Origin: Phycisphaerales bacterium
GTDB taxonomy: Bacteria; Planctomycetota; Phycisphaerae; UBA1845; UTPLA1
NCBI GenBank assembly: GCA_022360095.1
Contig: JAKSDK010001650.1
Location: forward strand, 1-41,263
Length of the DNA stretch: 41,263 bases
Direction: 5' to 3'
Position numbers and translations under genes: made by a program. Every line of letters begins with the position of its first letter. Position 1 is the first letter of the stretch. Shown here in pieces: positions 34,615-41,263 of the stretch. A model generated the notes under the pieces. It was not told the origin of the DNA. It searched no databases and saw only the letters and a program-made list of their open reading frames with translations.

Positions 34615-36228
34615 TCACCTTAGATCGAACACCACCAACAAACGGAGCGGCTTTTCCGCTAGACCTTGTCGCAAAGGGCCCAAGGCCTCGCGATGCACCA
34701 CGACCTCCCCCTTCGAAATCACAAAAACCGCATGGGACGCCCGTCGCGATCCCAACCTTGCGAAATCCTCCTCGACATCGATCGGACGATCGAGGTAATA
34801 CGCCAACTGTGGCGGAATCAGATTTCGAAAACGGTAACCCCCTCGTTCCTCAACCAACACCGGGTTCCTGAACAACAACACTCGATCATCCGCGGATGTC
34901 ATGCCTCGAATGGCCTGCCAGTCTGACACAAGCTCCGGCGGATAGGAACGCGAAACCCGATCGAAATAGTCTCGAGCGCCATCAAGACAGAACGCCACCG
35001 TGACGACCACGATTGAACCCGCGCTCATGAATGCGAGATAGCGATTTCGGGTGGACAGCCATGACCACAAACCGACCAGAAACCGCGCCGAGTACACGGC
35101 CGCAACGGGCCCCAGGTAAAACAACCAATAGTTGTGCCGCTCGTATTGACGCCAGAAAACGACCAACCAAATCAATCCGGTAAGCAAAACCAACGCCAAA
35201 CCGGCCTTTGCCGTTTGACCGGGGTGCGACGTCGTTGGGTTTGACAGCCCCGAAGCCCCCCGCCGAAAGAGTCCGGCCCATGAAAAAACCAAAAATCCCA
35301 CCACCGTGAGAACGGTCACCGGCCAACTCAAATTCTCGACCGTGTAGGTTCCAACGCCGCCGGGTGCAGCCGTATCTTTGTGGATCGTTCCTTCCTCACT
35401 CTGACCCGCCCGCGAGAGAAAAATCGACACCAAGTCTTCCCATCGCCCTTCCAATCCGGCATACACGAGAAACGCGATCATGCTGACCACAGCCAACGCC
35501 GCCGTCCCCAGGACCACAATTAAGTGGAACTTGCCGATCTGTGACCGGCAATATGCCCATACCGCATATGCGCAGAACAGGCCCGCGAATAAAACCATTG
35601 ACCAATCGATCCAAACTCCGAAAATCACGGCCACTGCCCAACCGCACCAGGCCGCTCTCTGAGTGCGCTTGGATGTTCTGACATCCAAAACCACCACCCA
35701 CGCCGCCAACAACGCGATCATGCACAACAAGCAGACGGCCTCGTGATCCACCATCCTCCCGAAATAGACGGACATCGGCATCAGGCCGTAGATAAAGCCT
35801 GTCAGCACGGCAACTGCCCGTCCATACGCGCAAAAAACGAGCCAGACGAGCAGCCCCAAGGTCGCCAATGACGCCGCAATCGGCACCATCCTCGCAACGC
35901 TTTCCGCTTCTCCGAACACGGCGAACGCGCCGGCCACCAGCCACACGAGGCCCGGCGGATGCGTCGCATAAATAGAGCGCTCTTCGACGTCCGGCACCTC
36001 ACTGCCCACCGCCACCATGGGCATCCCGCGATGCACCGACATCGGATACCGCAAATGATTCCGGGCGAGCTGAGAAAAGAACGCGCCGTTCCAATCGTGC
36101 ATTCCGATCCAAGGTTCCGAGAGTGACTGTGTCAACCCGGCTGCATAGATCAGCAACAACAGCAACAGCCAGATTCCGATCCCGCCGCCGGTGACGTCGC
36201 GCGCCTTCCCATTCTCAAGATTCGCCAT
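34615..36228 (-). CDS. Membrane glycosyltransferase of the GT39/PMT_2 type
   Basis: A 537-residue protein with about eleven membrane helices. The first helix (IGIWLLLLLLIYAAG) is followed by an extracytoplasmic loop with DWNGAFFSQLARN and then YATHPPGLVWLVAG, matching the ArnT/PMT_2 fold in which an acidic residue in the first loop is catalytic. Such enzymes use lipid-linked sugars to glycosylate lipids or proteins on the outer side. The last 90 residues form a soluble tail containing YYLDRPIDVEEDF. Start ATG 36228. There is a 257-base gap to the next gene. Confidence 0.8.
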   Translation of the reverse strand: MANLENGKARDVTGGGIGIWLLLLLLIYAAGLTQSLSEPWIGMHDWNGAFFSQLARNHLRYPMSVHRGMPMVAVGSEVPDVEERSIYATHPPGLVWLVAGAFAVFGEAESVARMVPIAASLATLGLLVWLVFCAYGRAVAVLTGFIYGLMPMSVYFGRMVDHEAVCLLCMIALLAAWVVVLDVRTSKRTQRAAWCGWAVAVIFGVWIDWSMVLFAGLFCAYAVWAYCRSQIGKFHLIVVLGTAALAVVSMIAFLVYAGLEGRWEDLVSIFLSRAGQSEEGTIHKDTAAPGGVGTYTVENLSWPVTVLTVVGFLVFSWAGLFRRGASGLSNPTTSHPGQTAKAGLALVLLTGLIWLVVFWRQYERHNYWLFYLGPVAAVYSARFLVGLWSWLSTRNRYLAFMSAGSIVVVTVAFCLDGARDYFDRVSRSYPPELVSDWQAIRGMTSADDRVLLFRNPVLVEERGGYRFRNLIPPQLAYYLDRPIDVEEDFARLGSRRASHAVFVISKGEVVVHREALGPLRQGLAEKPLRLLVVFDLR

Positions 36229-36328
36229 GCGATGATCTCATCCTCAGACGTTATTATCATACTACCCTGAAAAACTCGACGCGCAAGCGATGCCCGCGTC
36301 TCGCGACACATTTGAAAGGCAACATTCA

Positions 36329-36784
36329 ATGGGAATGCTGGGCGGTTGGAACAAATGGATGACGGACCAACGGCGATATGCCGCCGCGTCCGTCGGACTT
36401 CTTCTCTTAAGACTGGGCTTTGGATTGATGATGATGCTCGGTCACGGACTGAGCAAACTCACCGGTTTTGCTGAAAAATCCGGCGAGTTTCCCGATCCGT
36501 TGGGCGTCGGCAACAGTCTGAGCATGGCCTTGGCGATCTTCGCCGAGATCGGCTGTTCAATTCTGATTGTCCTCGGCCTGGCGACGCGCGTCGCCGCGAT
36601 CCCACTGATCATCACCATGGTCGTCGCCGTGTTCGTCATCCATGGGAGTGATCCATGGCCGAAAAAAGAGTTCGCCATGCTCTATCTCGTCCCGTTTCTG
36701 ACGCTCGTCTTCACCGGAGCGGGTCGCTTCTCGCTGGACGCGGCGATCTTCTGCCGTTGTTCAAGAGAAAATCAGTCGCTGTAA
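36329..36784 (+). CDS. DoxX family membrane protein
   Basis: A 151-residue protein with four membrane helices (SVGLLLLRLGFGLMMMLGHG at the start, then ILIVLGLATRVAAIPLIITM and AMLYLVPFLTLVFTG). The arrangement LRLGFGLMMMLGHGLSKL and the central FAEIGCSILIVLG are typical of DoxX/DoxD proteins, which are linked to quinone-dependent redox reactions. Start ATG 36329 has GAAAGG about 9 bases upstream; the ATG at 36290 has no such site. Its end overlaps the convergent gene by 13 bases. Confidence 0.85.
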   Translation: MGMLGGWNKWMTDQRRYAAASVGLLLLRLGFGLMMMLGHGLSKLTGFAEKSGEFPDPLGVGNSLSMALAIFAEIGCSILIVLGLATRVAAIPLIITMVVAVFVIHGSDPWPKKEFAMLYLVPFLTLVFTGAGRFSLDAAIFCRCSRENQSL

Positions 36785-37155
36785 TACGTGTCCAGAATCT
36801 CCTGGTTGCGCTCCATGACCTCGTCCCATTCCTTCTGAAGCGCCTTATGCTCCGACACTTCCTCGTTCGAAGCCAGGGAGATGCCATCCTGGTCCACCGA
36901 GAGGTAGATCGTACGGTCTTTCCACCAATGCTGGTTCCGCACGTCGGTGATCTCCCCCACGCCCTGTTTCAACGCGTCGATGGAATCGTCGCACGCAGCC
37001 GCAAGCTGAAGACCCAACGGCTTCAACCCCATCCAAAGTGCGCCCAACACGACCATCACGCCGAATCCGCATGCAAACACCTTCACCGCGCTCGGACCCT
37101 CGTCTTTGAGACCTTGGTCTGCATTGGATTCAGGTTTGTTCTTGATCTCATCCAC
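36772..37155 (-). CDS. Small single-pass membrane protein, function unknown
   Basis: A 127-residue protein with a charged cytoplasmic N-terminus, one membrane helix (VKVFACGFGVMVVLGALWMG) and an acidic extracytoplasmic domain containing VRNQHWWKDRTIYLSVD and DEVMERNQEIL. I do not recognise the family. Start GTG 37155 is chosen because GGAGG lies 7 bases upstream; the longer reading to 37224 adds a segment without protein character. The gene is divergent from cdsA. Confidence 0.65.
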   Translation of the reverse strand: MDEIKNKPESNADQGLKDEGPSAVKVFACGFGVMVVLGALWMGLKPLGLQLAAACDDSIDALKQGVGEITDVRNQHWWKDRTIYLSVDQDGISLASNEEVSEHKALQKEWDEVMERNQEILDTYYSD

Positions 37156-37307
37156 AGCGTCGCCTCCGCAATCCCCCCATCGCAGAACATCCTTCCTGCT
37201 GAGGACGCCCTGGAAAACATACAATGTCCATCGATTTCGGACCCTTTATCCGGCCATGGATCATGCGAACCCTGGCGATAACCCGGTCTGCCCGCTAATC
37301 TGCCTTC

Positions 37308-38249
37308 ATGAAATACCGTCTGATCTTCGGACCGATTCTCATCGCCTTGCTGGTTGTGCTCATCTACACCGACGACCGACTCGGCCGTTCCGCCTTCGCA
37401 GGTGATGTCCCGAAATTCCTCGAAATCCTCGGCATGGTCCGCTACGACGGCCTCATCGTCACAACGGTCCTTGTCGTGCTGACCGCCCTCGGCACGCGAG
37501 AACTTCGCAATCTTCTCTCTTCCGCAGGTCACGCCCCGCTGCCAAGGTGGCCCGTCCTCGTCAACGTCGCGCTGATTGTGATTCCTTTCATCGCCGCCAA
37601 CGGTCCGCCCTTCGACACCGACGCGCTGCACGCGACTGACCATCAATACAGTTTCGCCGCTCTGGTCATCGCCCTGCTCGGCACCGGTTTCTTCGTCGCC
37701 GCTCGACGCAAGACCGAAGGCGCCATCGCCGCCGTCGGCACGTCGCTGCTGATCATCCTCTATCTCGGACTGCTCCCCCAATATCTGGTCCGGCTCCGCG
37801 TCTTCGGAGGCACAAGTGCGGCATGGCTGCTGCTTTATTTCATCGTGACGGTCAAAATCTGCGACATCGGCGCCTACTTCACCGGCCGCTTCCTCGGACG
37901 ACACAAACTCATCGAATGGCTCAGCCCCAAGAAAACGATCGAAGGGCTCCTCGGCGGCATCGCGGCCTCCGTCCTGTTCGCCGTCGCTACGGTCTGGCTC
38001 GTGCAGCGCTACTCCGATCCGTCTTCACCGCTCCACGATCTGTTCGCCTTCTCGCTTGCTCGTTGCGCAGGCTTCGGCGCGCTGATGGGCTTGATCGGGC
38101 AAGGCGGCGACCTACTGGAATCCCTCTTCAAACGCGATGCCCAGGTCAAGGACTCGGCCCGGGCCATCCCCTCGTTCGGCGGCGTACTCGACATTCTCGA
38201 TTCGCTGCTCCCGACCGCTCCCGTCGCCTATTGGATGCTGCTACAATGA
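37308..38249 (+). CDS. cdsA: Phosphatidate cytidylyltransferase
   Basis: CdsA makes CDP-diacylglycerol from CTP and phosphatidate, the entry point to phospholipid synthesis. The 313-residue membrane protein has about eight helices, ICDIGAYFTGRFLGRHKLIEWLSPKKTIEG and the C-terminal signature region LESLFKRDAQVKDSARAIPSFGGVLDILDSLL. In the usual signature the last part reads PGHGGxxDRxD; here it is PSFGGVLDILD, so the His is Phe and the Arg is Ile. The catalytic Asp residues and KRD are kept. Such variants occur in some lineages. Its stop lies 31 bases before the phoH reading. Confidence 0.9.
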   Translation: MKYRLIFGPILIALLVVLIYTDDRLGRSAFAGDVPKFLEILGMVRYDGLIVTTVLVVLTALGTRELRNLLSSAGHAPLPRWPVLVNVALIVIPFIAANGPPFDTDALHATDHQYSFAALVIALLGTGFFVAARRKTEGAIAAVGTSLLIILYLGLLPQYLVRLRVFGGTSAAWLLLYFIVTVKICDIGAYFTGRFLGRHKLIEWLSPKKTIEGLLGGIAASVLFAVATVWLVQRYSDPSSPLHDLFAFSLARCAGFGALMGLIGQGGDLLESLFKRDAQVKDSARAIPSFGGVLDILDSLLPTAPVAYWMLLQ

Positions 38250-38280
38250 TGAAAGTACATCGATCCGTGGAGACCGAACC

Positions 38281-39228
38281 ATCTCAGAACTAAGCATCAC
38301 ATTGGACGGGGGCGACGAGCAGCGCATGCAGCTCTACGGCCCCGGCGACCAGAACCTCCGCACCATCCGCGAGGCGCTCGGCATCAAATACTTCGCCCGG
38401 GGAAACACGCTCAAACTCGTCGGCGACGCCGATGCCGTCGGCAAGGCGGCCGCGCTCATCGAGAGTCTTCAAAACACGTTGCGAGAACGCCGCCACCTTT
38501 CCAAGGACGACGTCGCCAACGCGCTCGCCGATCTCGCCACCGGAAAAACCGAGGGAACCACGAAGTACATCGACGTCTACCGCAAGACGGCCGCCATCCG
38601 ACCACGGACCGCCGGTCAGGAAGAGTATGTCCAGTCCGTCAACGAGAACGATCTCTGCTTCTGCCTCGGCCCCGCCGGCACGGGCAAGACCTACCTCGCC
38701 GTCGCCATGGCCCTCTCACTGTTGAAGGCCAGCCGGATTAAACGGATCGTCCTCGCCAGGCCTGCGGTCGAGTCCGGCGAGAAGCTCGGCTACCTCCCCG
38801 GCGACCTGCACGCCAAGGTCAACCCCTACTTGCGACCGTTGTACGACGCGATGAACGACATGATGGAGTTCGACCAGATCAAGCGCTTTCGAGACAACGA
38901 CGTGATCGAGGTCGTGCCCCTCGCCTTCATGCGCGGTCGGACGTTGAACAACTCCGCCATCATCCTCGACGAGGCCCAAAACGCCACGCCGCAGCAGATG
39001 CTGATGTTCCTGACGCGCCTCGGTCACCACAGCAAAATGATCGTCACCGGCGACGACAGCCAATCCGACCTGGGCGACCGTGCCAAGAGCGGCCTGGTCG
39101 ACGCCACGCGCCGGTTAAAGGACACCGAAGGCATCGGCATCGTCCGTTTGTCGAAAGCCGACATCGTCCGACACCGGCTCGTCACGAAGATCGTCCTCGC
39201 CTACGACGTCGACGGCAAATACGCCTGA
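38281..39228 (+). CDS. phoH: PhoH family ATPase
   Basis: PhoH-like proteins are ATPases related to superfamily 1 helicases and linked to RNA metabolism. The protein (about 315 residues) has an N-terminal KH-like part (YGPGDQNLRTIREALGI), Walker A GPAGTGKTYLA, LARPAVESGEKLGYLPGDL, NSAIILDEAQNATPQQM (Walker B) and GDDSQSDLG. The start is uncertain. Homology begins at ISELSITLDGG, but no ATG, GTG or TTG precedes it in frame after the cdsA stop; the GGAG at 38269-38272 lies 8 bases before an ATC at 38281. TTG 38302 and ATG 38326 are in-frame alternatives that would cut the first strand. An ATG at 38137 lies inside cdsA in another frame. Confidence 0.9.
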   Translation: MSELSITLDGGDEQRMQLYGPGDQNLRTIREALGIKYFARGNTLKLVGDADAVGKAAALIESLQNTLRERRHLSKDDVANALADLATGKTEGTTKYIDVYRKTAAIRPRTAGQEEYVQSVNENDLCFCLGPAGTGKTYLAVAMALSLLKASRIKRIVLARPAVESGEKLGYLPGDLHAKVNPYLRPLYDAMNDMMEFDQIKRFRDNDVIEVVPLAFMRGRTLNNSAIILDEAQNATPQQMLMFLTRLGHHSKMIVTGDDSQSDLGDRAKSGLVDATRRLKDTEGIGIVRLSKADIVRHRLVTKIVLAYDVDGKYA

Positions 39229-39284
39229 CGCGAATCGTTTGTTTGTTTCGAATCGAATCCCCTCCCGTTTTACGAATTACCCCC

Positions 39285-39313
39285 AAAGCCCCAGGCATCC
39301 TGCCTGGGGCTTT
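39285..39313. terminator. Terminator hairpin between phoH and the coupled pair
   Basis: A perfect 12-bp stem, AAAGCCCCAGGC (39285-39296) with GCCTGGGGCTTT (39302-39313), has a 5-base loop. The A-run before and T-run after are short on both strands, so it can act in either direction between the convergent genes. Confidence 0.65.
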
Positions 39314-39360
39314 ACCCGTCAACCATCCACGCCACCCAACACCAACGACTCCCCCACCGT

Positions 39361-39936
39361 TCACCCTTTCCCCAACAACCGCGCAATCCAACCCCGCCGC
39401 CGTCCGTTGCGCGTCGTATCGATCACCGCACACGGTCGCCCGTTCCGCTTCCACTCTCCATACCGTTGCACCAGATATTGCCCCGCAACAAAAACAATCC
39501 GCCGCGCCACTCCGGCCCATGCCTCATCGGCGATACCATGATGACTCCCCTTCGCACTGGCGATGCCGTACACGAAATGCAACAGCTCGTTCTCATCAAC
39601 ATCGATAAACCCTGAGTCCATCAGCCGCCGCCGATACGTGCCAAACGCCGTGCACTTGGACGAGCCGGCGTCGCCGCCTGCCTTCTTCCCCCGCGAGGCA
39701 TGCACGATGCTGACGACCAGCGCTTCGAGAAATGACCGAGCCTCGTTGATCGCCGCATGATGATACCCGTCTGCCGCCGTCGCATCGGACTGCTGTAGAT
39801 GATACCCTAGCGTCCGCAGATCCAGCTCGACATGCGGCGCCAGATCCTCCATCAACGCGACCAACGCAAACCGTGACGACTCCGATGCATCCACGGTCGG
39901 CGTGCCCTTAAGCTGCAACCGCTCCGCCGTGATCAT
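39361..39936 (-). CDS. Uncharacterised 191-residue protein, second gene of a coupled pair
   Basis: Starts at ATG 39936, overlapping the TGA of the upstream gene (ATGA), so translation is coupled. Residues 48-75 (AADGYHHAAINEARSFLEAL) and the later FVYGIASAKGSHHG, VARRIVFVAGQYLVQRY suggest a helical fold reminiscent of the HEPN-like C-terminal domains of some abortive-infection proteins, with an SHHG/YG pattern. This is a weak resemblance only. The frame is continuous with 48 further codons upstream, but the overlap favours 39936. It ends before the phoH terminator, convergent with phoH. The tail is very basic. Confidence 0.6.
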   Translation of the reverse strand: MITAERLQLKGTPTVDASESSRFALVALMEDLAPHVELDLRTLGYHLQQSDATAADGYHHAAINEARSFLEALVVSIVHASRGKKAGGDAGSSKCTAFGTYRRRLMDSGFIDVDENELLHFVYGIASAKGSHHGIADEAWAGVARRIVFVAGQYLVQRYGEWKRNGRPCAVIDTTRNGRRRGWIARLLGKG

Positions 39937-40235
39937 GTCGACCGCCTGCGCTTGGCCGCGCGCTGACGGTGAATCTTCTTCACGCGCGGCAGCACCGAGT
40001 TGTCGATCAACCGACTGACGCACTCGACGACGATACTGCCCAACGTGTTCCGATCGGCCTGCCCCAACGCCCGATTCCACCGCGCCGACAGTTCACGGTA
40101 ACGCAGCTTCGGATCGTCGATGATCTGGCTGATGGCGATCGTCGTCCAAAGAAACCGCCGGTCTTTCTCCGGCAGCGCACCCCACGCCCCCTGAAACTCC
40201 TTTTCGGTCATTCCTTTCCATTTTCGCTTCGCCAT
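39933..40235 (-). CDS. Uncharacterised 100-residue basic protein, first gene of a coupled pair
   Basis: A 100-residue protein: a basic start (MAKRKWKGMTEKEFQGAWG), a central helical part (RRFLWTTIAISQIIDDPKL, SARWNRALGQADRNTLGSI) and a very basic C-terminus (KIHRQRAAKRRRST). Basic ends suggest binding to nucleic acid, but I recognise no family. ATG 40235 has GAGGTG 7 bases upstream, so I prefer it to the start two codons earlier. The gene lies about 70 bases beyond the T tract of the predicted RNA terminator at 40306-40395, so it may be expressed by readthrough or its own promoter. Confidence 0.65.
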   Translation of the reverse strand: MAKRKWKGMTEKEFQGAWGALPEKDRRFLWTTIAISQIIDDPKLRYRELSARWNRALGQADRNTLGSIVVECVSRLIDNSVLPRVKKIHRQRAAKRRRST

Positions 40236-40305
40236 GCACACACCTCGCTTTTCTACGATCTGCGCGCACCATCAGCGCCATCGATTCGCTTCCCTCCTTC
40301 GTAGT

Positions 40306-40395
40306 AAAAGAAAACGGGCGCCACCCGGTGCGCTAAGAGTCGCAGACGAACCGTCAAGTTCCAACCATGCGACTCCGCGCACCGGGTAGCGCCCG
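40306..40395 (-). terminator. Long intrinsic terminator of the predicted RNA
   Basis: On the minus strand, CGGGCGC (40395-40389), one mismatch and ACCCGGTGCGC (40387-40377) pair with the matching arm at 40333-40315. An inner stem GAGTCGCA/TGCGACTC follows and the loop has 23 bases. A T tract TTTTCTTTT (40314-40306) comes immediately after the stem, as in Rho-independent terminators. Confidence 0.75.
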
Positions 40396-40530
40396 CAGTA
40401 TAAGCGCGGACACTAACCGGCGGGGAGTGCCCCGGCTGGTTGGAAGCGTCACCTATCGGCAGCGCTTTCTTGACGGTTCGTCAGCCAAGACAGACCTTAC
40501 CATCGGCGCCCCAGAGGAACGCCGCTAATA

Positions 40531-40557
40531 TGTGCAAGGCCACGGTGGCCTTGCACA
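40531..40557. repeat. 27-base near-perfect palindrome
   Basis: TGTGCAAGGCCAC (40531-40543), one central base, then GTGGCCTTGCACA (40545-40557). It lies at the start of the predicted minus-strand RNA and would form its first hairpin; as DNA it could also be a binding site for a dimeric regulator. Confidence 0.8.
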
Positions 40558-40573
40558 AACATGCTCTATTGGA

Positions 40574-40601
40574 AATATACCACAGCCTGACGGACTGTCA
40601 A
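40574..40601 (-). promoter_or_regulatory. Strong sigma-70-like promoter for the structured RNA
   Basis: TTGACA (40601-40596), a 16-base spacer and TATATT (40579-40574) on the minus strand; with ATATTT as -10 the spacing is 17. The -35 matches the consensus perfectly. It points away from the XRE gene into the structured region. Confidence 0.7.
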
Positions 40602-40622
40602 GAAAAAAGTAATCGATATGAT
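40595..40622 (+). promoter_or_regulatory. Candidate promoter of the XRE gene
   Basis: CTGTCA (40595-40600), 16 bases, TATGAT (40617-40622). It shares its -35 bases with the divergent promoter of the structured RNA. Transcription would begin about 13 bases before the XRE start codon, which has no ribosome binding site, suggesting near-leaderless translation. Confidence 0.45.
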
Positions 40623-40635
40623 TACTAAAGTAATC
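40608..40635. promoter_or_regulatory. Operator of three AGTAATC half-sites
   Basis: AGTAATC (40608-40614), then inverted GATTACT (40620-40626), then AGTAATC (40629-40635), spaced 5 and 2 bases. The array covers the -10 and start of the XRE promoter and lies just upstream of the -35 of the divergent RNA promoter. It is a likely binding site of the XRE protein, which would repress itself and possibly affect the RNA promoter. Confidence 0.65.
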
Positions 40636-40641
40636 TTTTAG

Positions 40642-40914
40642 ATGAGACCACGTATTACAATCAAACTCAGAGAGGCCATGCTGGCCTATGAGCGCCATAC
40701 CGGCGAGAAAATGACCTATCGAATTCTCGCCGACCTGACCGGCTTGGCAGAAGGCACCTTGCACAACATTGGTAGCCATCGGAAATCCAGCGCGACATTG
40801 GATACACTCGCTCAAATCTGCGCTGCGCTCGACATCACTCCCGGAGATCTGCTCGAATTAATCAAGGAGCTACCCAAAGCCAAACGAAGCGTTAAGAAGA
40901 AAAAGAAAAAATGA
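40642..40914 (+). CDS. XRE-family (Cro/CI-type) helix-turn-helix regulator
   Basis: A 90-residue protein. The helix-turn-helix covers about 25-72: YRILADLTGLAEGTLHNIG, then SSATLDTLAQICAALDITPGDLLEL, standard for XRE proteins. A run of Lys residues closes the protein. Upstream are a three-half-site operator and overlapping divergent promoters, so autoregulation is likely. Start ATG 40642 has no clear ribosome binding site. The gene is divergent from the structured RNA and the coupled pair, as in toxin-antitoxin, phage or defence modules where an XRE protein controls its neighbours. Confidence 0.85.
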   Translation: MRPRITIKLREAMLAYERHTGEKMTYRILADLTGLAEGTLHNIGSHRKSSATLDTLAQICAALDITPGDLLELIKELPKAKRSVKKKKKK

Positions 40915-41263
40915 CTTGAATGAATCGCGGCTTAGTATTTGTAGGGCGGGTTGATAACCTACACTACGTCTGCCCCAACGGGGCTGCGTCCTCCAGCCCA
41001 GGGTTGCGTCGAAGACGCTACCCTGGGACCGCGTCATCCCAATCACATCCAACCCCAACGGGGTTGCGGCTCGATTTCGAGAAGACGCAACCCCCTTGGG
41101 GTTGTTTTTGTTGGTTCATCCCCTGTCCCCAGGGTAGCCGCTGCGCGGCAACCCTCATGGCGCATACTGAGTAATATGCAAGACAGCAGTAGCGTCAGTG
41201 TTTCTTTCTTTTTTGCTTCTTTTTTCTTTCTGTGAAAACCGTGAGATTGTGATGTGTGGATCT
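40915..41263. repeat. Dispersed planctomycete-type repeat made of palindromic modules
   Basis: The region holds several inverted-repeat modules: CCCAGGGTTGCGTC/GACGCTACCCTGGG (40997-41027, one mismatch), AACCCC/GGGGTT (41051-41065), CAACCCC/GGGGTTG followed by TTTTT (41088-41109) and AGGGTAGCCGC/GCGGCAACCCT (41131-41155). The words CCCAACGGGG(T/C)TGCG and CCCAGGGT recur in both orientations. Translated frames such as QPQRGCGSIS look like peptides I associate with planctomycete repeat-derived false genes. It contains no convincing protein gene. Its outer ends are not defined because it reaches the window edge. Confidence 0.65.

Larger units (their letters stand above)
40306..40567 (-). ncRNA. 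Predicted structured RNA of about 260 nt, no known family
   Basis: Promoter at 40574-40601, start near 40567, end near 40306. Read on the minus strand the RNA would contain: a hairpin from a near-perfect palindrome (40531-40557); GGCG/CGCC (about 40506-40524); a stem GGCT/AGCC with AAGCG/CGCTT inside (about 40434-40486); AACC..GGGG/CCCC..GGTT (40415-40441); then the long terminator stem. The 23-nt terminator loop (40345-40367) is fully complementary to two blocks earlier in the RNA: 14 bases at 40469-40482 and 9 bases at 40437-40445. This allows kissing or an alternative fold. No protein frame fits. No match to tmRNA, RNase P RNA, 6S or SRP RNA was recognised. It could instead be the leader of the downstream pair. 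Confidence 0.6.

Noticed and set aside
37083..37904. Minus-strand frame of 273 codons opposite cdsA
   Set aside because: Low-complexity translation antisense to clear CdsA motifs.
40400..40450. Integron attC-like site in the structured region
   Set aside because: The required GTTRRRY and RYYYAAC core sites are not present; the stems fit an RNA with a terminator better.
40306..40567. HEARO/omega RNA or retron RNA
   Set aside because: No IscB/IsrB, TnpB or reverse transcriptase gene is adjacent, and I could not match a known consensus.
40997..41155. CRISPR array at the right edge
   Set aside because: The repeats are palindromic modules of differing length and orientation without regular spacers.

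Overview
The window looks like a contiguous piece of a Planctomycetota chromosome, probably an uncultured Phycisphaerae-like lineage. I infer this from moderately high GC, a secreted HEAT-repeat protein and another lineage-type secreted protein, receiver-only response regulators, non-canonical CdsA and EF-Tu motifs, and a dispersed repeat at the right edge of a kind I associate with planctomycete genomes. The lineage is an inference; the gene calls do not depend on it.

Layout, left to right. 1-914 is the start of a secreted HEAT-like protein running off the left edge. 1424-9313 is mostly housekeeping: a secreted coiled-coil protein, a TrkA-N protein, truB, a sigma-70 factor, a lone receiver, rpsO, pnp and a soluble histidine kinase. 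9383-17651 holds a prolyl oligopeptidase and a surface-polysaccharide cluster (asnB-type amidotransferase, two GT4 glycosyltransferases and a WecA/TagO-like phosphosugar transferase with an extra C-terminal domain). 17747-24971 is addB-addA, the RecBCD-like repair helicase-nuclease, with overlapping genes. 25130-27342 is a membrane histidine kinase carrying a LOV-type photosensor domain, coupled by a 4-base overlap to a receiver-only regulator. A bidirectional terminator at 27382-27419 separates it from a minus-strand translation and secretion cluster (27452-33351) that reads tRNA-Thr, tuf, rpmG, tRNA-Trp, secE, nusG, rplK, rplA, rplJ, rplL. That is the classic bacterial order, but rpoB and rpoC do not follow rplL.

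33499-34357 is an AT-rich insert with two overlapping small genes, one of them HEPN-like. 34615-39228 carries a GT39-type membrane glycosyltransferase, DoxX, a small membrane protein, cdsA and phoH. The right end (39361-41263) is an accessory module: two translationally coupled genes of unknown function, a structured intergenic region, an XRE-family regulator and a dispersed repeat.

The best candidate for something undescribed is 40306-40642. On the minus strand a near-consensus promoter (TTGACA, 16-17 bases, TATATT) is followed by about 260 bases of strongly structured non-coding sequence. It ends in a long intrinsic terminator (hairpin plus TTTTCTTTT). All 23 bases of that terminator's loop are complementary, in two blocks, to sequence earlier in the same predicted transcript. 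A divergent XRE gene shares the promoter region through three AGTAATC half-sites, and the coupled pair lies just beyond the terminator. This looks like a stand-alone regulatory RNA or an attenuator controlled by the XRE protein. A second notable item is the LOV kinase, which keeps the photoactive cysteine but has Met where the conserved signalling Gln should be.
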